DNA of 64,000 nt from Persicirhabdus sediminis (lineage in GTDB: Bacteria; Verrucomicrobiota; Verrucomicrobiia; Verrucomicrobiales; Akkermansiaceae): the NCBI RefSeq assembly GCF_016595495.1, contig NZ_JAENIM010000039.1, positions 558,939-622,938 of the forward strand, given 5' to 3'. Both the position numbers and the translations under genes were made by a program. Below are positions 10,140 to 20,409 of this stretch, in pieces. A model generated the notes under the pieces. That model was not told where the DNA came from. It did not search any database and saw nothing but the letters and a program-made list of their open reading frames with translations. Numbering within the stretch: position 1 is the stretch's first letter; each line of letters starts with the position of its first letter.

Positions 10140-10268
10140 CTAGAAACCTAATGTTGTAGCGGTTCCTTTGACAATTTTGCCTGGAGCTTTGAGAATATTA
10201 CCAAGGACCGTGCATGAGCTCAATGAGAGGAGAGCGATTGCAGCTGTAATTAAGCGAAGTGTGCGCAT
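10140..10268 (-). CDS. Small 42-residue lipoprotein, function unknown
   Basis: Read directly from the minus strand: a 42-codon frame, MRTLRLITAAIALLSLSSC followed by TVLGNILKAPGKIVKG and a short TATTLGF end. The first 19 residues form a typical lipoprotein signal (positive N-end, hydrophobic core, lipobox LSSC with Cys19). The mature peptide would be only 24 residues, small and apolar with two lysines in KAPGKIVKG, reminiscent of entericidin-type small lipoproteins, though I cannot assign it to that family. ATG at 10268 and TAG at 10140. It lies alone between mfd (same strand, downstream) and the amidase (divergent). Confidence 0.6.
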   Translation of the reverse strand: MRTLRLITAAIALLSLSSCTVLGNILKAPGKIVKGTATTLGF

Positions 10269-10355
10269 GTAAGAGATAAATAGAAATCCCAGCGGGGCTG
10301 TCAATCATCATGATGGGATTTGTTATTGATAATTCGTAATCAAGCTATTGTTTGG

Positions 10356-10397
10356 AATTCCTTATAAAAGCGGGTGGGATACTTGAAAATTCCTTAT
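10356..10397. promoter_or_regulatory. Direct repeat AATTCCTTAT upstream of the amidase
   Basis: AATTCCTTAT is found at 10356-10365 and 10388-10397, a 32-bp period, i.e. three helical turns, within 85 bp of the amidase start. This spacing suits two dimers binding the same DNA face. No known regulator was recognised. Confidence 0.3.
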
Positions 10398-10439
10398 TTT
10401 AAGTTTCTTATGACGATTGCATCGTGCTATTAATTACTC

Positions 10440-11219
10440 ATGAATGTTTTTTGCTGCCTTAAAAGTTTCTCGCTGATTGCGGTGCTAGGATTGTGCTCCT
10501 GCTCACAATCTCCTCCAGTTGTGGATATTAAACCTGGAGGAAATTCATCTGGCTATGGCGCGACGGCAGCAGTTTCTAGCAACTACAACCCTGTGCCAGC
10601 TGGCAGCCCAGCAAAGTCGCCAACGCAGTTATACAGCGAGGCTAACGTAAAGCGTGACTATATCCCTAAGGGAACTCACGGCAGAAAAGTGAAACGCACG
10701 CTGCGTCCGCGCTACATCACTATTCACAGTACGCAGAACTACAGCTCACAGGCAGATGCATGGCAGCATTCTAAGGCATTAAAAAATGGCGCACTGAGCT
10801 GCCGCAAGGTCAAAGGTGGCAACCGCATTGGCTATCTAACTTGGCATTACACCGTCGACCAGAGCGTGGCGGTGCAGCATTTGCCAACTAACGAGCAAGG
10901 TGAGCATGCAGATTACGACGGTCCAGGAAACAACTACAGCATTGGCATAGAGATGTGCGAAAACCGCGGCAATGACCGTGCGCGCACACTTGATAGAACG
11001 GCTAAGCTGACTGCCTACCTGATGCATCAATACAAAATTCCTATCAATCGCGTGGTGCCACATTACCACTGGCCACGATTTGGCCATGACCCAATGCATA
11101 AAAATTGCCCACACTTTTTGCTAGATAATGGTCGCCCAGGTAAAAAATGGAGACAATATCAGGCGCAGATTAAGAAACATTACGACTCTATCACAAAACC
11201 AGCTGGAGGTATGTTCTAG
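10440..11219 (+). CDS. N-acetylmuramoyl-L-alanine amidase lipoprotein (Amidase_2/AmpD-like)
   Basis: A 259-residue peptidoglycan amidase that cleaves the bond between MurNAc and the stem peptide. The N-terminus (hydrophobic core then LGLCSC) is a lipoprotein signal, so it is probably membrane-anchored. After a low-complexity linker the Amidase_2 domain runs from about residue 95: ITIHSTQNYS (first zinc His), WHYTVDQSVAVQHLP, YSIGIEMCENRGND (family I.GIE motif), and VVPHYHWPRFGHDP with later KNCPHFL (second zinc His and the Cys/His ligand region). A strong terminator lies 30 bp downstream. It may act in wall recycling or daughter-cell separation; the substrate form is inferred. Confidence 0.88.
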   Translation: MNVFCCLKSFSLIAVLGLCSCSQSPPVVDIKPGGNSSGYGATAAVSSNYNPVPAGSPAKSPTQLYSEANVKRDYIPKGTHGRKVKRTLRPRYITIHSTQNYSSQADAWQHSKALKNGALSCRKVKGGNRIGYLTWHYTVDQSVAVQHLPTNEQGEHADYDGPGNNYSIGIEMCENRGNDRARTLDRTAKLTAYLMHQYKIPINRVVPHYHWPRFGHDPMHKNCPHFLLDNGRPGKKWRQYQAQIKKHYDSITKPAGGMF

Positions 11220-11248
11220 CTGATTGTTAGTCATTTCTGTTATATTTC

Positions 11249-11289
11249 TAGCCAGCTGACGCATTGATATGTCAGCTGGCTAATTTTTT
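11249..11289 (+). terminator. Rho-independent terminator of the amidase gene
   Basis: A perfect 12-bp stem, TAGCCAGCTGAC at 11249-11260 with GTCAGCTGGCTA at 11271-11282, followed by ATTTTTT. The stem contains the CAGCTG/CCAGCTGG word common in this genome. Confidence 0.9.
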
Positions 11290-11421
11290 GCCGTAAATTA
11301 ACAGATTTACGTCTATCAAAATCCGCCATCTCAATTACCTAAGTCATATTAACGATAATGGCTTGGCATTGAGCTAGATTGCCGTTAATAGGATTATGTA
11401 TTTCAAACAAATTACACAGCA

Positions 11422-13083
11422 ATGAGCTTTTTGCCTGAACCCTTCAAACACTCTTACGAAATCGATCCCAAATATAAAACCAGTGCTGCATACTTCAGCA
11501 TGGAGTTTGCGATCGATCAAACATTGAAAATCTACTCTGGTGGACTTGGCTTTCTAGCAGGTTCGCACATGCGTAGTGCCTATGATCTCAAACAGAACAT
11601 GATAGGCATCGGAATTCTCTGGTCATACGGCTACTATAACCAAGCGCGCGGCGAGAACCGCGAAATGGCGGTGCAAAACCGTCGCAAAGACTATCACTTT
11701 CTTAAAGACACTGGAATTAAGTACACCATCACCGTGCACGACCACGATGTATGGGTGAAGGTACTTTACATGGAGCCAGATACCTTTGGCTCTGCGCCAA
11801 TGTTCCTGCTCACTACAGACATTGAGGAAAATGACGTGCTTTCACGTACTATTTCTCACCGACTATATGATAGTGACTTCCTAACACGTACCGCTCAATA
11901 CATCTTGCTAGGTGTAGGTGGTGCTAGATTGCTAGAAGAGCTGGGTGTTGATCCAGACGTATGGCACCTCAATGAGGCACACGCGCTGTCAGCTGCCTTC
12001 CATGTTTACAAGAAAACCAAGAGCCTGGAAGAAGTGAAGAAGCGTTTTGTCTTCACCACACACACACCTGTTGAGGCTGGTAACGAAAAATCATCATTCG
12101 ACTTGCTTCGCAAATTCACCTTCTTTGGTGGACTGCCAGAAGCTGAGCTGCGTGAACTCTGCGGCATTGACGGTGATGAATTTAACCACTCGCTAGCTGC
12201 TTTCCGCATGTGTCGCCTGTCTAACGGTGTCTCTAAGCTTCACGGTGAAGTTTCCCGTAAAATGTGGGCTGGTTACGACAACATTTGTCCAATCACGCAC
12301 GTCACTAACGCGCAGAATAAGCGTTACTGGGTGGACGAACAGCTCGAAGAGGCGCGCCTCGACAATAATTTCAAAGCGATTGCTAAGCGCAAACGTGAGC
12401 TGAAGAAAAAACTCTTCAAAGAAGTAGCTGACCAAACTGGTCGTCTGTTTGATCCAGACTACCTAACGATCGTGTGGGCTCGTCGTTTTGCTGACTACAA
12501 ACGCGCTGACCTCATCACACGCGACATCGAGCGATTTGAAGAAATCCTCAATGACGCAGACCGTCCGGTGCAGGTGATCTGGGCTGGTAAACCATTCCCG
12601 AAAGATTACGGCGCGGTGGATATGTTCAACCGACTGGTCAATCTATCACGTGAGCATCCGCGCATGGCGGTATTGGTTGGTTACGAGCTCTCTCTATCAA
12701 AGCTGCTGAAAGACGGCTCTGATATGTGGCTGAACAACCCAATCGTCACCCGTGAAGCATCCGGCACATCCGGCATGACTGCGGCGATGAATGCTAGTGT
12801 TAACTACTCCACTAACGACGGCTGGGTTTGTGAGTTTGCTAAAGATGGTGAGAATTCATTCATCATTCCTGAGGCTGATACTGATCTCACACCTGAAGCG
12901 CGTGATCACCACGACATGCTTGGATTCTATCAAGTGCTCGAAGATAAAGTGCTTCCCGCCTACTACGATGAGCCAGAGCAGTGGTGGAAAATCGTCAAAC
13001 AGAGCATGGACGATGTGGTGCCATTCTTTGATGCCGACCGCATGGCTGACGAGTATTATAGCAAAATCTACGACGCTAAATAA
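11422..13083 (+). CDS. Short GT35 alpha-glucan phosphorylase homologue with altered PLP site
   Basis: A 553-residue homologue of the short alpha-glucan phosphorylases, which release glucose 1-phosphate from glycogen-like polymers using PLP. Family landmarks: AYFSMEFAIDQTLKIYSGGLGFLAGSH at 23-49, DVWHLNEAHALSA (179-191), FTTHTPVEAGNE (211-222), and VWARRFADYKRA (351-362), LNNPIVTREASGTSGM (437-452). In active family members that last block reads EASGTSGMK, the lysine holding PLP; here the codon is ACT and residue 453 is threonine (GMTAAMN). The protein is otherwise intact, so it may be an inactive or PLP-independent member with a different donor, or another lysine may serve. Terminators lie on both sides; it is probably monocistronic. 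Confidence 0.8.
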   Translation: MSFLPEPFKHSYEIDPKYKTSAAYFSMEFAIDQTLKIYSGGLGFLAGSHMRSAYDLKQNMIGIGILWSYGYYNQARGENREMAVQNRRKDYHFLKDTGIKYTITVHDHDVWVKVLYMEPDTFGSAPMFLLTTDIEENDVLSRTISHRLYDSDFLTRTAQYILLGVGGARLLEELGVDPDVWHLNEAHALSAAFHVYKKTKSLEEVKKRFVFTTHTPVEAGNEKSSFDLLRKFTFFGGLPEAELRELCGIDGDEFNHSLAAFRMCRLSNGVSKLHGEVSRKMWAGYDNICPITHVTNAQNKRYWVDEQLEEARLDNNFKAIAKRKRELKKKLFKEVADQTGRLFDPDYLTIVWARRFADYKRADLITRDIERFEEILNDADRPVQVIWAGKPFPKDYGAVDMFNRLVNLSREHPRMAVLVGYELSLSKLLKDGSDMWLNNPIVTREASGTSGMTAAMNASVNYSTNDGWVCEFAKDGENSFIIPEADTDLTPEARDHHDMLGFYQVLEDKVLPAYYDEPEQWWKIVKQSMDDVVPFFDADRMADEYYSKIYDAK

Positions 13084-13110
13084 GCGATTCGTTAGCATTA
13101 TTTAATCTCT

Positions 13111-13150
13111 ATCCGTCACTCACCAGCTAGCTGGGGGGTGACGGATTTTT
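13111..13150 (+). terminator. Rho-independent terminator after the phosphorylase homologue
   Basis: ATCCGTCAC at 13111-13119 pairs with GTGACGGAT at 13138-13146, followed by a T run. The hairpin loop carries the 12-bp palindrome CCAGCTAGCTGG (13123-13134). Confidence 0.85.
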
Positions 13151-13258
13151 TGTGTTCAGAAATGAAACGGTGAAATAAACTACCGTTTAGGGTATTATTA
13201 TCTGGCAGGATCTAATTATTTATGATTCACTGATGATGAATTCTTTAACTGGTGAATT

Positions 13259-14053
13259 ATGAGACGAAATTATGACAAATTGAGAAGCTGTATTCTGCTG
13301 GCTGCCACTATATGCGGCGGCGCCGCACAAGCAGCAACGGTGATAGCGGATGACTTTACCGCAACTGATCAAGATCCATTTACGGGTTCCTCCACGGCGC
13401 TCACTTGGACAGGGGATTTGGCTGAGCTGGAATTGGCTGGCAATAGAATCCAGCAGGATACCAGTCAGGTAGTTAGCACGATTACTACAAATATTTCAAC
13501 AATTGATAGCTTGGGCTTAGGCGAGATTTACCAATGGGTTGGGCAAGTTGGGCGAGTCTCGGGCTCGATGACTGTGACTGACGAGAACTGGGGTGGGATT
13601 GTTATAAGCTCGGACAGCAGTGATGCAGCGGCCATTGAAGCGGGTACCATGAATGGCTATCGTCTGGTATTAAAAGACGGCGATGGGGGGGATTTCGTGG
13701 CTCTTGAGCAAGCGTCCGGCTCAGGCTGGAGTCAAATAGCTAGAGACGACCAAGCAAATGCTGCTATCAACATGGCAACAAACCCGGTGATGACCATTAC
13801 GCTAGATGAGAATGGTGTCTTTGATTTTAATGTCGTTCTGTCGGCAGGTGCTGTAACAAGATCGGGTAGCTTTGATACTGGCGGCGCGATCACTTTGGAT
13901 AATTTCTCTGGATTTACCATCAGCAGTGGTGCTTCTCCACGCCTTGCCTACCTTGATGATTTCTCACTGTCGATTGAAGCCATTCCCGAGCCAGCCACGT
14001 TGAGCCTGATCTCACTAGCAGGCTTTGGATTTATTTTACGCCGTCGCACCTAA
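13259..14053 (+). CDS. PEP-CTERM sorting-domain protein, function unknown
   Basis: A 264-residue exported protein with an N-terminal signal (hydrophobic residues about 10-25, ending AAQA) and a C-terminal PEP-CTERM tag: IPEPATLSLISLAG at about 241-254, a hydrophobic stretch, then RRRT. Such proteins are cut and processed by an exosortase, typically for surface attachment or exopolysaccharide-linked release. The middle (about residues 30-235) is Ser/Thr/Gly-rich with a beta-sandwich look (GYRLVLKDGDGGDFVAL, FSGFTISSGASPRLAYLDDFSLSI), like concanavalin-type lectin folds, but I do not recognise a named family. No exosortase gene is in this window. A bidirectional terminator follows. Confidence 0.85.
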   Translation: MRRNYDKLRSCILLAATICGGAAQAATVIADDFTATDQDPFTGSSTALTWTGDLAELELAGNRIQQDTSQVVSTITTNISTIDSLGLGEIYQWVGQVGRVSGSMTVTDENWGGIVISSDSSDAAAIEAGTMNGYRLVLKDGDGGDFVALEQASGSGWSQIARDDQANAAINMATNPVMTITLDENGVFDFNVVLSAGAVTRSGSFDTGGAITLDNFSGFTISSGASPRLAYLDDFSLSIEAIPEPATLSLISLAGFGFILRRRT

Positions 14054-14077
14054 TCTGGTACCTATCGATCAAAAAAC

Positions 14078-14113
14078 AAAAACACCGCAGCCTATTTGGC
14101 TGCGGTGTTTTTC
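14078..14113. terminator. Bidirectional terminator between the PEP-CTERM and DUF6172 genes
   Basis: AAAACACCGCAGCC and GGCTGCGGTGTTTT form a 14-bp perfect stem with a 5-nt loop. A/T runs on both sides let it serve the plus-strand gene before it and the minus-strand gene after it. Confidence 0.9.
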
Positions 14114-14139
14114 AGTTAGATAACTGTGAGAGCTGAAAA

Positions 14140-14490
14140 CTACGCTTCGCCTTCAGCTGTTTTGTCTGCTTCTTCAGCGGCTGGATTTTCTTCAGCAGCA
14201 GGTTTTTCCTTGCTGGTGCGGTAGCCGGCTACAGCGATGATTTCAACATATACAGATTCCAGCTGATCTTTCTCAGCGGCATCGAGCAGGGCATTAAATT
14301 GAGACACGTGTACGTCAGCTGCTGACTCGGCATCGGCGCCAAATTTGCATGCGAAGTCGCAGAAATCGACACCTTCAGGCAGCGATTTTTTGCGCTCACG
14401 TTTGATGTATTTGCGGATCTCACTTTTGACCGCCTCGACGCGACGGGCTACAGCCATTTTTGGGTCGATCAATGAATAGTTCTTCTTCAT
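14140..14490 (-). CDS. DUF6172-like protein
   Basis: A small soluble protein of 116 residues if started at ATG 14490 (MKKNYSLIDPKM), which I prefer to the upstream start at 14532 because the family begins with this MKK.... .L..P pattern. The core AVKSEIRKYIKRERKKSLPEG followed by VDFCDFACKFG and SVYVEIIAVAGYRT matches what I recall of DUF6172, a family of unknown function. The C-terminal ~25 residues are Ala/Glu/Lys-rich, a disordered acidic tail probably not part of the fold. It is convergent with the PEP-CTERM gene and separated by a bidirectional terminator. Confidence 0.7.
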   Translation of the reverse strand: MKKNYSLIDPKMAVARRVEAVKSEIRKYIKRERKKSLPEGVDFCDFACKFGADAESAADVHVSQFNALLDAAEKDQLESVYVEIIAVAGYRTSKEKPAAEENPAAEEADKTAEGEA

Positions 14491-14559
14491 AATTTTTGCC
14501 ACCATGCACAATTGACAGGCAATTGCGAACATGTTTGCGAAATGATTTCTAGTGAGCGC

Positions 14560-14600
14560 AAAAAATAGCCCACCCAGCTGGATAAATAGCTGAGCGGGCC
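14560..14600 (-). terminator. Terminator downstream of the SDR gene
   Basis: On the minus strand GCCCGCTCAGCT pairs with AGCTGGGTGGGC (two G-T wobbles) followed by TATTTTTTG. This fits termination of the SDR transcript that ends at 14637. Confidence 0.7.
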
Positions 14601-14636
14601 AGAGGAAAAATTTCCAGCTAGCTGGAGTGGGTGATC

Positions 14637-15416
14637 TTAGATAGACAGCGATGAATACCCGCCATCAACAACGATTTCTTCACCAGTGATAAATCCGCCA
14701 GCTGAGCGCGATGCTAGCATCAGAATGGCGCCAGTGAGTTCTTCAGCTGAGCCAAAGCGTGACATCGGCGTGCGGCGCAAAATTGCCAGCGCGCGTGATT
14801 CGTCGATCTTATTCTGGTTTTCCGGATTCGGGAAAAACCCTGGAACCAGCGTATTCACACGGATTTCTTGGTCGGCCCATTCGCGCGCTAGGTTCTTGGT
14901 TAGGTTGTGCACCGCTGCCTTTGCCGCTGAGTAGTTAAATGCCCAGGAAACCGGACGCAGGCCACTGAGTGAACCGACATTGATGATTGATGCCGGCTCG
15001 CCGCGATCAACAAAATAGCGACCAAAGATCTGGCAGGCGCGAAATACCGATTTGTAATTCACGTTGAGCATGTTCTCCAGCTCATCTTCAGTAGTTTCTA
15101 AAAAGGGAGTGATGATGTTAGCACTGGCGCCATTGATGAGAATGTCTACCTTGCCGGAGCGGTCGACCACACGCGCTAGCAGCTGCTCGAGGTCTTCGCG
15201 GCTGGAAGTATCCGCTTTGCAAAACCATGCGTTGCCGTCAAAGGCGTCGATTTCAGCTAACTTTTCAAAAGCATTCTCAGGATTGCGACCAACCAGAATG
15301 ACTTCGGCACCCGCTCTAGCCAGCGCGATTCCCATGCGTCCGCACAGATCACCAGTGCCACCAATCACCACTGCGGTCTTTCCCTTGAGTCCAAAAATAC
15401 TTTCTAAAAAATCCAT
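14637..15416 (-). CDS. SDR-family NAD(P)-dependent oxidoreductase
   Basis: A 259-residue classical short-chain dehydrogenase. Residues 15-27 hold the dinucleotide-binding motif in VVIGGTGDLCGRMG (a TGxxxGxG-like form), followed by NGASAN (NAG-like), a catalytic serine in INVGSLSGL, and YSAAK (Tyr/Lys of the active site). PGFFPNPENQ and the C-terminal VVDGGYSSLSI resemble sugar-acid reductases such as gluconate 5-dehydrogenase or the SDR-type fructuronate/mannonate reductases. That would suit a glycan degrader, but the substrate cannot be read from sequence. It is probably transcribed alone: its 5' side faces a gap, and a terminator follows it. The first ATG (15416) fits the family length. Confidence 0.85.
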   Translation of the reverse strand: MDFLESIFGLKGKTAVVIGGTGDLCGRMGIALARAGAEVILVGRNPENAFEKLAEIDAFDGNAWFCKADTSSREDLEQLLARVVDRSGKVDILINGASANIITPFLETTEDELENMLNVNYKSVFRACQIFGRYFVDRGEPASIINVGSLSGLRPVSWAFNYSAAKAAVHNLTKNLAREWADQEIRVNTLVPGFFPNPENQNKIDESRALAILRRTPMSRFGSAEELTGAILMLASRSAGGFITGEEIVVDGGYSSLSI

Positions 15417-15590
15417 ATATATTAACTATACCCATCTTGAAATTGTGCCAATCAGATTATGCAGAATCTCACCAGCCGAAGCTACAAAGCGCTAGTTGTG
15501 AGATAGAAGCGCTTAGCAGAAAATGGCCTAATGGTTTATCGTTAGCTAACCTAGCTGGATTGGCATTAGCAATCGATGACGATGTAAATA

Positions 15591-15622
15591 AAAACGCCGC
15601 AGATTTCTCTGCGGCGCTTTTA
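15591..15622 (-). terminator. Terminator of thiC
   Basis: AACGCCGCAGA and TCTGCGGCGCTT form a near-perfect 11-bp stem with A/T runs outside. It lies 24 bp beyond the thiC stop on the minus strand. Confidence 0.85.
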
Positions 15623-15645
15623 AATAAATGAGCTAGCTAGAATGC

Positions 15646-17826
<2,181 letters not shown>

Positions 17827-17881
17827 TCAAGCTGGGCAGGTGAGGCGAAGTTGGGCATGAGCGGGGAGCTGAAACCACAAT

Positions 17882-17981
17882 TTCGACTTCCTGCGACGGC
17901 ATGATCCGCATCAGGTTCTAAGGGTTACGTCTCCGCGGAAAACGCTCTCAGCACGGCGATCGCCGCACACCCCTGTCGATT
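17882..17981 (-). ncRNA. TPP riboswitch (THI element) upstream of thiC
   Basis: On the minus strand the conserved parts appear in order: P1 strand ATCGAC, GGGGTG, CTGAGA (in GTGCTGAGAGC), then ACCCTTAGAACCTGAT and GGATCATGCC, ending GCAGGAAGTCGA, which closes P1 with the first strand. This is the standard TPP aptamer. It ends ~105 bases before the thiC ATG, leaving room for an expression platform that sequesters the ribosome site or terminates transcription; I cannot tell which. Confidence 0.95.
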
Positions 17982-18062
17982 GATGAAGCAGAGAATCATA
18001 CAGCCAGCTAGGAATGTCAAGTGACCAGTAGCCCACATCTTTGTCAGCCAGAAAACCGCGAC

Positions 18063-18098
18063 GGCTAGAAAACCAAATGGTGATTTGGGCTGGGTTCG
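18063..18098 (-). pseudogene. Duplicated 3' end of the zinc-finger gene, far side of the REP/RAYT island
   Basis: These 36 bp match 20408-20443, the last codons of the zinc-finger gene at 20410-20952, at 32 of 36 positions or better, and the first 26 bp are identical. In the gene's frame the copy reads [14 protein letters not shown], exactly the gene's C-terminus. The codon differences within those residues are silent (CCG/CCC, AGT/AGC). Both copies have the same orientation and bracket the whole repeat island. The core contains a small hairpin, CCAAAT-cacc-ATTTGG, so a mobile hairpin is an alternative explanation. Confidence 0.6.
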
Positions 18099-18193
18099 TG
18101 GAACGCAGGGCGGGTTGAAAGCAGCTAGAAATTTGCCAGCTGCGAAAGCGCTTTGGTTACTCACTTTGCTGACTGCGCGCATCGCGCAAGCTT

Positions 18194-18948
18194 AGCCACG
18201 GAGTGGCGGTCGATCGAAGCCCAGGGCAACGCCCTGGGGTTGGCATGTGCTAGAATAGGCTAGCCCCGTAGGGGCGACCATTTAGCCGATGACTGCTGGC
18301 GCCAGATGTCCATGTTTATAGGGTTCGTCACGGGTGGCACTTGGTTATAAAGCTCATTAGCCTGAGAAGATTCACTAACTTGAGAAGACTCATTGGTCGG
18401 AGGTTTCATCAGTTCTAGCCACGGAGTGGCGGTCGATCGAAGCCTAGGGCAACGCCCTGGGGTTTGACATTCGCTAGAGTAGGAGAGCCCCGTAAGGGCG
18501 ACCATTTAGCCAATGGCTGCTGGCGCCAGATGTCTTGTTTATAGGGCCGTCGCAGGTGGTACCTGGTTATAAGGCTCATTAGTCTGAGAAGATTCACTAA
18601 CTTGAGAAGACTCATTGGTCGGAGGTTTCATCAGTTCTAGCCACGGAGTGGCGGTCATTCGAAGCCCAGGGCAACGCCCTGGGGTTTGTCATTCGCTAGA
18701 GTAGGAGAGCCCCGTAGGGGCGACCATTTAGCCAATGGCTGCTGGCGCCAGATGTCCATGTTTATAGGGTTCGTCACAGGTGGTACTTGGTTATAAAGCT
18801 CATTAGCCTGAGAAGATTCACTAACTTGAGACGACTCATTGGTCGGAGGTTTCATCAGTTCTAGCCACGGAGTGGCGGTCGATCGAAGCCTAGGGCAACG
18901 CCCTGGGGGGGCATGTGCTAGACTAGGAGAGCCCCGTAGGGGCGACCA
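18194..18948. repeat. REP array A: 3.4 tandem units of ~223 bp, downstream of the RAYT gene
   Basis: Units begin with AGCCACGGAGTGGCGG at 18194, 18417, 18639 and 18863 (periods 223, 222, 224); the fourth unit stops at the transposase stop codon. Each unit starts with a REP head of three GC-rich hairpins: GCCAC-gga-GTGGC, a CCCAGGGC/GCCCTGGG stem with a 3-nt loop, and GCCCC-gta-GGGGC. About 130 bp of shared spacer follow. Short open frames on the minus strand in the spacer are repeated with the unit and broken in the second copy, so they are not treated as genes. Confidence 0.9.
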
Positions 18949-19401
18949 TCATTCCCAAAGATAGCGATTATCGTATTCGATCTTGTTTTTCTTCAGGAAA
19001 CTAACGAATTCCTGTTTGAAGCTTAACTTCTGATGATGCTCTTCTTGTCGAGCAATGTAGTCTTTCACGCACTTTACATTCGACTCACTAACTGAGAAGG
19101 CTGCGTAACCTGCCTGCCATTGGAAATTGGCTAGACTAGTTAGCTGAGTTTTCAGCCACTTTGAGGAAGATTTTTTCACCTCCTCGGCGACACTAGCTGG
19201 GGAACTAGTACGCGCCAGCTTTAATAAAATATGAACGTGATCTTCTACTGAGTTGATAGCACATACCGAATTAGATGCGTTAGTTAGCACCTTTGCCATA
19301 TATTGATGCATGGCTGGCCGTATAGATTTAACTAGCCACGGGTGACGGTTTTTGGTGCTGAAAATCAGGTGGATATAGATATTCGAATACGAATGAGCCA
19401 T
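18949..19401 (-). CDS. REP-associated tyrosine transposase (RAYT, IS200/IS605-like)
   Basis: A 150-residue Y1 transposase if started at ATG 19401 (MAHSYSNIYIHLIFSTKNR, the family's usual N-terminus); the longer upstream frame runs into the repeat and is rejected. The HUH metal motif is EDHVHILL (His55, His57) and the catalytic tyrosine lies in VKDYIARQEEHH (Tyr115). QWQAGYAAFSVSES is the conserved block before it. RAYTs nick single-stranded hairpins and are thought to mobilise REP palindromes in trans. The gene is flanked on both sides by palindromic arrays in opposite orientation, the arrangement expected for a REP-transposase unit. It appears intact and probably active or recently active. 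Confidence 0.92.
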   Translation of the reverse strand: MAHSYSNIYIHLIFSTKNRHPWLVKSIRPAMHQYMAKVLTNASNSVCAINSVEDHVHILLKLARTSSPASVAEEVKKSSSKWLKTQLTSLANFQWQAGYAAFSVSESNVKCVKDYIARQEEHHQKLSFKQEFVSFLKKNKIEYDNRYLWE

Positions 19402-19458
19402 TTTTGAAACTAACCGATATGGGCGCCTGTTGCAAGTAGTTGGGGTTTCTGGCTGGTG

Positions 19459-20370
19459 GTCGCCCCTGCGGGGCTCATGTCGTGGAGGCACCTAACCCCA
19501 AGGCGTTGCCTTGGGCTTCGAATGGTCGCCACTCCGTGGCTAGCGATGACATCAGCCTTGGCTGGGTTAGTAGTTTTATTCCGTGGCTGAATTTATGATT
19601 TTTGCCCGCGATTGTGTTTCTCCGTGTGGTTGATCGTTAGTTGCCGGCTAGAGTCGATGGTGTTAGTTCTCATCTGCGAGTGGTCGCCCTACGGGGCTCA
19701 TGGTCGTGGGGGCGTCTAAACCCAAGGCGTTGCCTTGGGCTTCGAATGGTCGCCACTCCGTGGCTAGCGATGACATCAGCCTCGGCTGGCTTTGTAGTTT
19801 ATTCCGTGGCTGAATTTATGATTTTTGCCCGCGATTGTGTTTCTCCGTGTGGTTGATCGTTAGTTGCCGGCTAGAGTCGATGGTGTTAGTTCTCATCTGC
19901 GAGTGGTCGCCCTACGGGGCTCATGGTCGTGGGGGCGTCTAACCCCAAGGCGTTGCCTTGGGCTTCGAATGAGCGCCACTCCGTGGCTAATAATGACCTC
20001 TGCATCGGCTGGCTTTGTGGTTTATTCCGTGGCTGAATTTATGATTTTTGCCGCGATTGTGTTTCTCCGTGCGGTTGATCGTTAGTTGCCGGCTGGAGTC
20101 GATGATGTTAGTTCTCATTGGCGGGTGGTCGCCCCTACGGGGCTCATGTCATGGGGCACCTAAACCCAAGGCGTTGCCTTGGGCTTCGAATGGTCGCCAC
20201 TCCGTGGCTAACGATGACATCAGCCTTGGCTGGGTTTGTGGTTTTATTCCGTGGCTAACAATGACCTCTGCCTTGGCTGGCTTTGTGGTTTATTCCGTGG
20301 CTAGCAAGAAGAGTCCCATCTCGGCTAGGTTTGTGGTTTTGCTTCGTGGCTAAATTATGATTTTCGGCTA
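19459..20370. repeat. REP array B: four ~223-bp units, inverted relative to array A, upstream of the RAYT gene
   Basis: Units begin with GTCGCCC..CGGGGCTCATG at 19459, 19683, 19906 and 20128 (periods 224, 223, 222), the same period as array A although the spacers differ. The palindromes are those of array A in reverse complement: GCCCC-tac-GGGGC, CCCAAGGC/GCCTTGGG and GCCACTCCGTGGC. The spacer repeats a stretch around ATTTATGATTTTTGCC. The right end (about 20187-20360) decays into three ~46-57-bp subrepeats starting CCGTGGCTA. No gene is visible in the array; the short plus-strand frames are translated repeats. Confidence 0.9.
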
Positions 20371-20409
20371 GCTGGAGGCTTCCAGCTAGGTAACAGTTTC
20401 GCCCAGTGG

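Noticed and set aside
18260..18855. Minus-strand frames in array A containing MKPPTNESSQ
   Set aside because: The same stretch repeats with each 223-bp unit and is frameshifted in the second unit, so it is a by-product of tandem duplication.
18194..20370. CRISPR array
   Set aside because: Units are ~223 bp with similar, not unique, spacers; heads are multiple GC hairpins; no cas gene is present.
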